Positions 56,001 to 64,000 of a stretch of 64,000 nucleotides of DNA are shown in pieces (the stretch's first letter is position 1; each line of letters starts with the position of its first letter). This stretch comes from Turritopsis dohrnii (taxonomy: Eukaryota > Cnidaria > Hydrozoa > Anthoathecata > Oceaniidae), in contig BQMF02000041.1 in assembly GCA_027922465.2 (NCBI GenBank), positions 1,364,001-1,428,000 on the forward strand, given 5' to 3'. Position numbers and translations under genes: made by a program. Below the pieces are notes generated by a model. The model did no database searches. It saw nothing but the letters and a program-made list of their open reading frames with translations, and was not told the origin of the DNA.

Positions 56001-59000
56001 AATAAATAAATCAAATACAACAACAAATGTAAGGCTAATAAGTCCCTAACTGTCAGTCATATTAATGCTATAGACTCTGACGCATTTTTAAGCACACTGC
56101 ATCGGTAACACGGTAAATGAATAATGGCTGACATCAGCATAAAGCAATTGCTAATTTCCGCTCGCTGCCATCATTTTTCAAATTGCAGAACGTATTTCCG
56201 CATTTACGCAAATCTTTTGGTATTGAGCCAAACACGAAAAAGCGATTATTATTTCCCTCACATCAAAAAACATTTCGAAATAATTTTTTTTAATAGCATA
56301 ACTTTTCGTCCTGAGTGAAACTGAATCACTCAGAGAGAACGTCATAATAATCTAGGCTGGGTTTGGCGGTATTCACAATATGACAAGTATAAAACAGACT
56401 AATTGCATTAAGATTCTAGTATTGCAGCGTCATTATAGTAACAGAAAATGTCACAAAAACCATATGTCTTGACAGTACTAATAAATTATTAAACCTGGCA
56501 CGAGTGTTTTGTGTTTTGTGTCAAATGAAAATTTCTTGCCACGAGTAGTTTTTTTGAAGTTATGGTTTAGTTTTCGTAGCTTTTGACGGAAAACATTCTT
56601 TGTGACAAGCAGAGCAAATCTGATGTCATCAATATAACGTCTGTTATACGCGTTATCAGTTTAAACCACGTCATTTGGCTTTTGTTCAAACATTTTATTT
56701 ATAAGCTATTTTCGAAAATTATACACTTTCGATGTAGTTATTTTTGTTTGTTTGTTTATCTGTGTTATTGTTGTTATTCCTTGGTTTTCTTTGTTTACAC
56801 GCTTTTTCATATACTCTGTAAAAACATCGAAGCTGAATACGACTTCAAAATTAAATCTCCACCATACGCTGAGCCAGTTGCATTTCCTTCGAATTGCAGA
56901 TGTTTGATTGACAAATGCTTTGATCGATCCGCTTCTTATTGGCTTACGACTGCCTACGTCAGCAATTTTTATTATCTTGCTTTTTGGTCTGTTTTTGTTT
57001 TTTGAAAACAAGTGTATTATGGTTATCTATTTTTGTCAGGGTTGAAACTAAGTACTGACATATGCGAATACTCTAAGAATCTTTGAGGTGACTATTGTAA
57101 AGGATAGTAAAGCATATATTGATAGGCATCACTCACGACACAAAAAAATTATGTCTGGGGTTAAGATGGTATAAACAAAAAAGAGAGAGATGTGTTGTTT
57201 CTTGATTCTTTTTGAAGGTTGAATGAATGTTTCCTTAAAGCTATTGTTAATCCCAAAAATGCCCACCCTCTTCTAACCCCAGGATTACAATAATTGGATG
57301 GAGGAATTACACGATGGTTAAGTTTTGAAAACTGAAGTTTTGTAATACAGATGAAAAATTTACGTCCAATACTGGAATATACGTAATATGCAAACCTCAT
57401 CGCTTCGATACCATAATTAATCCGGATAATGTTTATATGATTAACCATCTTGTCTTATTAAAAATATGTTGTTTTTGCATTTACGATCTGTGGCGATAGC
57501 AATGAAAAAATATATTGCTGTTTTGACTAACCATTTGCTGGGAAAAACAATTCTCTTAAGAATATATATATTTTTTAATTACAAATTTGTGGCTGCGTAC
57601 GTTTGTCATCGCTCAAATGTCACGTGACTAATCGAACCACAAATGATGATTGTTTTCCAAAATTATAAATCGCTTTCTTCTGTTTTTTTATTACTCATTT
57701 TCGGGTCGAATTTGTAACCTCAAAAGATGACGTTTCCATAGGCGACTCTCGTTTCCATTGTGACCAAATCTATTTCAAATGATAGGAAATTATAATTGTC
57801 GGACGAGAAATTTTTGACGTCAAACAAGCTGACTATTTGGGTTTTAGTCTGACCAGGTTTCCAAATTTGTTGCTTCGAATCCATTTGTTGTCAACAGGAT
57901 TTTCGATTTTCTTGTGTGATGTCATGTAAAATGAACTCGAAAAGCAGACACGCACAGATACAAGGAGCTAATTAGATCACAAGACAACTTAGTATTTTAC
58001 ATCAAAACAATCTCGAAATAGCATCAAATTTCTGATACCCCTATTTTATGAACGATGAAATCTTCTTTGAACCTATTTAATCATACAGATTAATCAATCA
58101 ATCAATCAATCAATGACTGAATAAACAAACAATAGATTAAGAAGACGTAATGTTTTTTTGTATTAATGGTCACAAGCTGGCTTTTATTAATCAATATTCT
58201 GACACAGCATCTTAGCTTGATTAAAAAACAACACCTTCTTTTTGCTGTGCGCTATATAAGAAGAAGCAGTTTTCCATATCGGGCGGGTTATGCAAAATTT
58301 TCATTAAAGAAGGCGTGGAAAAATCATGTGAAATAGTAACAGGAAACCTTAAGATTGTAAAGGGCATCCTTGTCTGAACCATGAGCACGCAATTAATGAT
58401 ACACAAACTATGATATCAATATGAATGTTAATATCCTTTTTCTCACCGTTAGATCTTGTCATAATGGCCAATTGTGAAATGTTTTGAGAAATAAGATAGC
58501 ATTGAGGGCATATCAATGTTATTTTCTCACAATAAATTATATTTTTCACGCTATATAGAGGTTGCGTTTGTTATTTTCGTCGACGTCGTAAAAATTTTGA
58601 GATTCGTGCGAAAAAAAACCCCTATGAATTGAATATTCACTGCGTCGAAATTAGTAAATTGTTGTGTGTATGGGCGTATTAGACTTAGTTCAGGGTTTAA
58701 ATTAGAACGCCTCTTTTAACGTTGGCGAGAAATAGTACTATTTTACTATCCTTTCGTTGCTTTTATTTTATTTGACCGACACCTCCATAAATGCTTTGTT
58801 TCATTATAATCGTTTTTTATTCTACGTCATGTGTGTACTCTGCACAAACATGGGAGTATATAAATATTTTAAAGGATTTGACAAAATAATAAAACCTTTA
58901 ATCGGAATAAATATCAAGATTGAGAAAGCGAGAAAGGATTTGAACCTGCCATCTTTTTATTTATTTCTAACCATGGGGGAGTGTCCTTCCTCTTCATGGG

Positions 59001-60118
59001 AAATATACGTGTAAACAACTTTATCAATATATGCATTATAGAAAACGGTCGCAAGTTAGTCATTCTACACACAAAAACGTCGATAAAAATACTCTGCCTG
59101 TTTACTCATAAAATATTACTTTATTTCTATTTGTTTGGTTCAATACCAATTTAAGATAAAGTAAGCAAGCTGTGTGTTTATTTTGAGCAAGTGGTGTGAC
59201 GTGAATGCTCTCAGAGCGTGTGGCCGATACTTGTTTTGATTCAAAACACACAGCGCAGAAGGCTAATTCCTCTCTTCCATTTTTTTTTACAAATTTTATT
59301 GTGGAATATTTATTGTAGAGTCACGAATACTCCATGAAAACCTCATTTTTGTGTGTCGGTTGTCGAGAAAAAACAAAACAAAAACCCCAGCTGCTCATGT
59401 ATGATATTGCCCGTTTGATGCTGAACCAACATAAAGAAATCCGATGATAACCAAAACTTTCTGACTTTTTTTCTGCATTTTGTTTTATCTGTCTTGATTT
59501 TTTTGTCATAGCAAGTTGTTTTAGTACTACATTCACGAAATGGTGTTTATGATGTGAAGGGAAGTACTACACCTCGAATCCAATTATGCCTACTATGTTC
59601 TTTTCCCGATACAAAAACCATGTGAATTATAATATGTCTTATGGCGATGTATATATGTCACATGTTATATTGTTCGCCTTTGATATGTTTAGCTGCTTTG
59701 ATGACACCTTTTTTGCAAGTGATCAAATCATTTGGAAGCTAACCCGATTATGTGTGCTTCCTTTCTCAATTAATAAATGATGAAACCGTAAGAACAACAC
59801 ATTGTTGTGACTTATTAACTTGTCTTGTGATATAAAACATTCGTTTCCTTCGCGCCGAATGACATCAATAAGTAAATCAAGTTTTAACAAAAGAGCTTAT
59901 TATTTTAAGATCCATGGTCAGCTTTACCACAAATTTTATCTGTGGTTCAATATTTGTTATTTCGTGAATGTGCGATCAAGGTTATTATTTAAATGTGTTT
60001 ACATTTAAATTCAAGTTATTCTTAAAACAAAGATCAATGTAGTAGTAGTAAAGTTTTAAAACTTTTAAGTTATTGTATCTTAGGATCACATTTGTGATCA
60101 TTACACTTATAAATCGTA
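53005..60118. other. 7-kb stretch without supported gene
   Basis: Only short simple repeats were seen: (AAAT)n near 55993-56012 and (ATCA)n near 58092-58112. The open frame at 54916-55131 on minus (LWSSKELKELAAQTLSITED) is the most protein-like, but has no known domain and no clear splice partners. The POSH promoter and 5' UTR should be at the right end. Confidence 0.45.
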
Positions 60119-63100
60119 ATGGATAGCTCGAAAATAGAAGATTTTTTGGAATGTTCAATATGTCTAGATCAAATGGACGAACGAAGTAGAGTTTTACCTT
60201 GCCAGCATACGTTTTGTATGAAATGTTTATTAATTATTGTTGAAAGTAAAGGACATCTGCAGTGCCCAGAATGCCGAAGTAGCTATCACCAGTTGTCTGT
60301 TAACGAACTACCTCGCAATGTTTTGCTTGTCAGAATACTTGAAGGCCTAAAAACGAAAAGAAGAAGTACTGAAATTAAAGAAAATGTAAATAATAGTGTG
60401 ACGACAGTGGAAAAAGTGAAATGTTCAAAGAGACTTTCAGCTAAGGTGAGTAGAAATATTTTCATAGTGAATTATTTTCAGGATATTTTAATGGTGAATC
60501 CTAAATTTGTTTTAGTGTTCATGTTTTTGATTATTATAGGTTGAGTTTGCTTATTAACAGCAAAATGTCCTCCTCATCTTAGTTTCTTAAGGAATAAAAA
60601 TCTCTAAAATAACTGTTTTCTCAGTATACAAGCCTATTATTAGCTGAATCATTTGTCTCTGCACATTCATTGTTGACTTAGTGGGTATTTATTTACCCTC
60701 TATGACATCAGTGCGATAATCCGTGTTATCTTTATGATGTTTTTTATTTTTTTTACTTTTGCAAGTTAATTTTCTACAACTGTGGTATCCAAGTAGTGAT
60801 AAGCTACACTTTCATTTAAAAGTGCTTTTGTAGGAAAAATAAATATGAGCAGATTATCAACTGTTATGTTAATGTAACTGTTTCGGAAAAAACTCTAATG
60901 ATTTCCTTCTGAAGGAAAAGTTTGAAGTCTAATCAAAATTCTATTACGTTGATTTCTTTTTCAAAATGAAATGATCAGTAATTATGTATAATAATCAAGA
61001 TAAAATTTAATCCTTTCAAGGCAAATGAATTTACCTCCGTAATTTGTGCTTATTCAGTTGTCAAAGTGATTCAAATTTAATGGCCGGTTTTAAGGATATG
61101 TTTTATAAACAGACCAACAATTGACTAACACTGCCATTATATTTATAAAGTCCTTCAACCAAAAATATTTTATGTTTATTATTAATGTTTATAAATCCTG
61201 GGGAAGACCTAGGAATATTTTTTTGCAAGCATTAACTAACTTGTTTACAGTTCTTCTGTAGTCATGATTTGGTTTTCCTTTTGTACTCCATATAAAAGCA
61301 AAGATGATTTGATCTTATTAATGAAGATAATTTTAAAGCCTATTATTGTCATATCTAATATTTCTTAAATACTAGTGTTGACAATTAAGATCACTGAGGC
61401 TGATTATGTATAAATGCTTCTTTTTTTTCAAAAAAGTTGTTTTTCTAAGTCTTGTTGTTACATTCTATGTTTAATCAAATATTTGATTTTTTTCATTTTC
61501 CTACATTTTTTTTCTTTGTGATCCTATGGTTACAGAATGAAATTTAGCATGAGGATGTCTATACTATGCTTCAGTATTCAATATTTACAATATTCTTATG
61601 CCTTCTTTGATAATCCTGAGATTCTTATCATGTTGAGATAAAATTTGTTTTTTATATAATTTTTTGGGCCTCTGCCTTGGAAACTTTTTTCCATCTCTAC
61701 TTCTATTCTGTTATTTTCTTTCATTTTATATTTTTGGTTTTGACTCATTGATCTAACATCTGTTTGTGTTTTCACTTTATATTGTGAAGAATTAAGTTTA
61801 GGGAGAAATGGATTAACAAACGGAGAAATTTAAGTAAACATGTGTGTTTCAAGCTGTTTTTTAAGAGATCAAGGCTATGATTTTGAATTATTATCACTTA
61901 TGAAAAAATCACCTGCTTATGTAATTCATTATTTAAGTTGGAATTATTTTTTGTAAAGAATAAAATAAAATTCCAAAAAAATGCAAAGATTAGTTGTCTT
62001 GATATGAAGCTAATCACCAAAACTTACTATTGGAACATAATTTCAGTTTGACCAATATAAATGTTTTGAGGACAGTCCATGTTTATTTTTGCAGTGGGTA
62101 GACAAATGAAAGCTAAACCTTAATTTAATGCTTCTTATCTGTTGAAAATCACAATATTTTAATCCCTTTCCTGCTAATAAAAGATGCAAATTTAAAGATT
62201 TTCTCTTGAGCAATAATCAATAAATTTTTATAATCAACTGTCAAGAGAGAAATTGTTTATTTCATAATCGGTGGAATGACAGATGAAATATGTCCAAACT
62301 ATAATTCTTGCTACAGTTGAAATTCAAATTCAAAATTGATTGAATAGTGTAGCGCATTTGACTTATTCTCATTTCTTTCTTACGATGACTTTAAAATTTT
62401 CTGATTCAATACAATGAATGACAATTTCTTAGCTAACTGTTTTTATAAAATGAAAACACACTCAATAAAATTAAACACTAGAATGTGTCTTATGGTTGAC
62501 AGTTCATTACCATTATTTAAATCTTTCCTGTTTTCTATGTCAATTTCATCGAAAATGTATTTAAGAGCAAAGTTAAGGTTAGTAATAATGATCAAAACAA
62601 TATAATGATCTATTTGTTGATCTCACCTTCCCATCAAATTAATTTCAAGCAATATTGAAAAAAAGTCACTATTTTCTCAGGAAAACCATTTTGATCTGAT
62701 TTCAATGAATTAATACTTCTGTTTTGGTATTTGTTAATAGATCATTAAAACATTGTGCTAATCACGAGACTTTTCTGAATTTTCTTAAACATAACGGCTT
62801 ATATATGTTTTCCAAAACTGTGCTATCTGATATTAAAGAACAATATCCTTTTACAGCTTTTGAAAGAAAATAACAAATAGGTAATTGTGAACTGCTGTAG
62901 CACTTATAAGAAATCCAAGGATCTTGAACAAGCATTTTCCTGTTTGTTCAATATTTTTTTACTTAAGTCTATTTGGATGTGCAAAAGATTTATTTCTGAC
63001 ATGTTTAGCTTTCTATATTTAGGTTAAATGTGATGCTTTGCTTAATCAACCGGCAGCCAGGGGTTTATATAACTTCAGTTCTGATGAGGAAGGGTAAGCA

Positions 63101-63561
63101 CTCGGATTCTGAAATACCATTTGCTGAATATCAAAATTATGACTTAGTGATTTATTTTGATTGTTTTTTTAGGGATTTGTCTTTCTCAAAAGGGGACATA
63201 ATAACACTGCTCCATGAAATTGATGACAATTGGTTAGAGGGAATTTTAAAAGGAAAAAGAGGATCAATCCCCAAAAATTTTGTTGAGGTTCGTGACGAGT
63301 TGAACTTTGCTTGAATATACTGTGAAATCTATCCGTCACATAATGTTTACTCATTCTGTATTCTCATTTGTCTGCAGCAAATATTTGCATTCCTTTCGAT
63401 CCAAAATATCTTGTTTAAATTCAAAATTCTTTATTTTTATTTTTATTTAGATTTTAGTTAATCTACCTAAGATTGATGATGATTTGAATAAAATCCCATT
63501 TGCGAAAGCTTTGTATACATATGGCAATCGAGATGATCTTGACTTGATATCATTTAAGGAG
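60119..63561 (+). CDS. SH3RF: POSH/SH3RF-type RING-SH3 E3 ubiquitin ligase (3' partial)
   Basis: Exons 60119-60445, 63023-63093, 63173-63287 and 63451-63561, all GT-AG with matching phases (0, 2, 0, 0). The first exon begins MDSSKIEDFLECSICLDQM and holds a complete C3HC4 RING (residues about 12-55: CSICLD, LPCQHTFCMKCL, CPECRSSY), then LPRNVLLVRILEGLK. The next two exons give the first SH3 domain (ARGLYNFSSDEEGDLSFSKG, DNWLEGILKGKRGSIPKNFV). The fourth starts the second SH3 (IPFAKALYTYGNRDDLDLIS). RING at the N-terminus followed by SH3 domains is the POSH arrangement; the remaining SH3 domains lie right of the window. POSH ligases scaffold JNK signalling and ubiquitinate partners in the cytoplasm. 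The donor at 63288 (GTTCGT) is weak but the reading frame requires it. Confidence 0.85.
60446..63022. other. First POSH intron
   Basis: Very AT-rich 2.6-kb intron (donor GTGAGT, acceptor ATATTTAG). No repeat element or additional exon was recognised. Confidence 0.6.
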
Positions 63562-64000
63562 GTATGGGAAAATAAAATATTTCGAAAGTACATTTATTTT
63601 CTAATCTAAAATCAATTTCCAATGCTCTCTCCTGAAAATAAAAAGGATTATCATGGTTATGCTGTTCTGTGGATTTGCATGACCAGCTTGGACTGGGACA
63701 TGTAAAAACAGTTTATTAAAAACAATTGAAGGCATGCCGTTCCTTTTTATACAAAAGATGAGTTCCCAACAGTACATCGCTATGACATCTAACAAGTTCA
63801 ACGGATTTCTTTTTGATTGTATAATGTTGATTCCATTAGTGGTTTTTGTGTTTGGACTTTGATTAACTTTTGACAAAACCATCATATTTTTATATTGAAT
63901 TAATTCTTGCAATTTGTTTACATTCCTTTTTGTCTTCTCCAGTTTCAAGATTATTTCAAGATATGATAGTAATGGAATCTAATAAAGTTGATAAATATAG
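63562..64000. other. Start of the fourth POSH intron
   Basis: After the donor GTATGG the rest of the window shows no continuation of the second SH3 domain, so the next exon is to the right. A minus-strand open frame at 63601-63948 has no recognised domain. Confidence 0.5.

Noticed and set aside
56583..57011. Overlapping long frames on both strands
   Set aside because: Neither has a recognisable domain or splice context; the hydrophobic composition reflects T-rich DNA.

Overview
The window is animal nuclear DNA. It is AT-rich, its genes are split by GT-AG introns, and it carries three recognisable metazoan gene families among many transposons. The families are a receptor tyrosine phosphatase, a storkhead-box (STOX) winged-helix protein and a POSH/SH3RF-type RING-SH3 ubiquitin ligase. 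STOX, an R2B-like phosphatase and CR1/L2, KDZ, Kolobok, pogo and CAG-ended DNA transposons together suggest a marine invertebrate. A cnidarian is my first guess; a tunicate or sponge is possible. I cannot name the species.

Layout. 1-207: edge fragment of a transposon-type protein. 665-15377 (+): an 18-exon receptor phosphatase whose 5' end lies left of the window. It has an F5/8C (discoidin) domain, about three FN3 domains, a transmembrane helix and two phosphatase domains. All 18 exons join in one frame (1,185 residues). Its 7.4-kb second intron holds a CR1-like retroelement fragment and a decayed pogo/Tigger-like transposase. 17175-20530 (-): a nearly complete L2/CR1-type retroelement with a snap-back element inserted in its endonuclease. 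21327-26803 (+): a two-coding-exon STOX gene. 26.8-35.8 kb: no host gene, but minisatellites and at least seven inverted-repeat elements, some nested.

35.8-48 kb is dominated by KDZ-type DNA transposons. A decayed copy lies on + (35860-37640) and a nearly intact 13-exon copy on - (39970-47545), with a 106-bp tandem array and a 478-bp MITE between them. The good copy has a frameshift in an A9 run, and a 1-kb element sits at one of its splice donors. 48068-50189 is a TTAA-flanked Kolobok-like element with a THAP remnant. 50.2-53 kb holds a tRNA-derived SINE, a 129-bp repeat and a pogo-type MITE. 53-60.1 kb shows nothing I can support. 60119 to beyond the end (+) is the start of a POSH/SH3RF gene.

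The host genes are unrelated and each has its own promoter; nothing suggests an operon. The phosphatase is the most interesting host gene: domain D1 has lost the WPD aspartate and D2 has a degenerate P-loop, in a receptor with an unusual discoidin ectodomain. The best-resolved mobile locus is the intron-bearing KDZ pair. Exon boundaries were placed by hand from splice signals, reading frame and family similarity. No database search was run.
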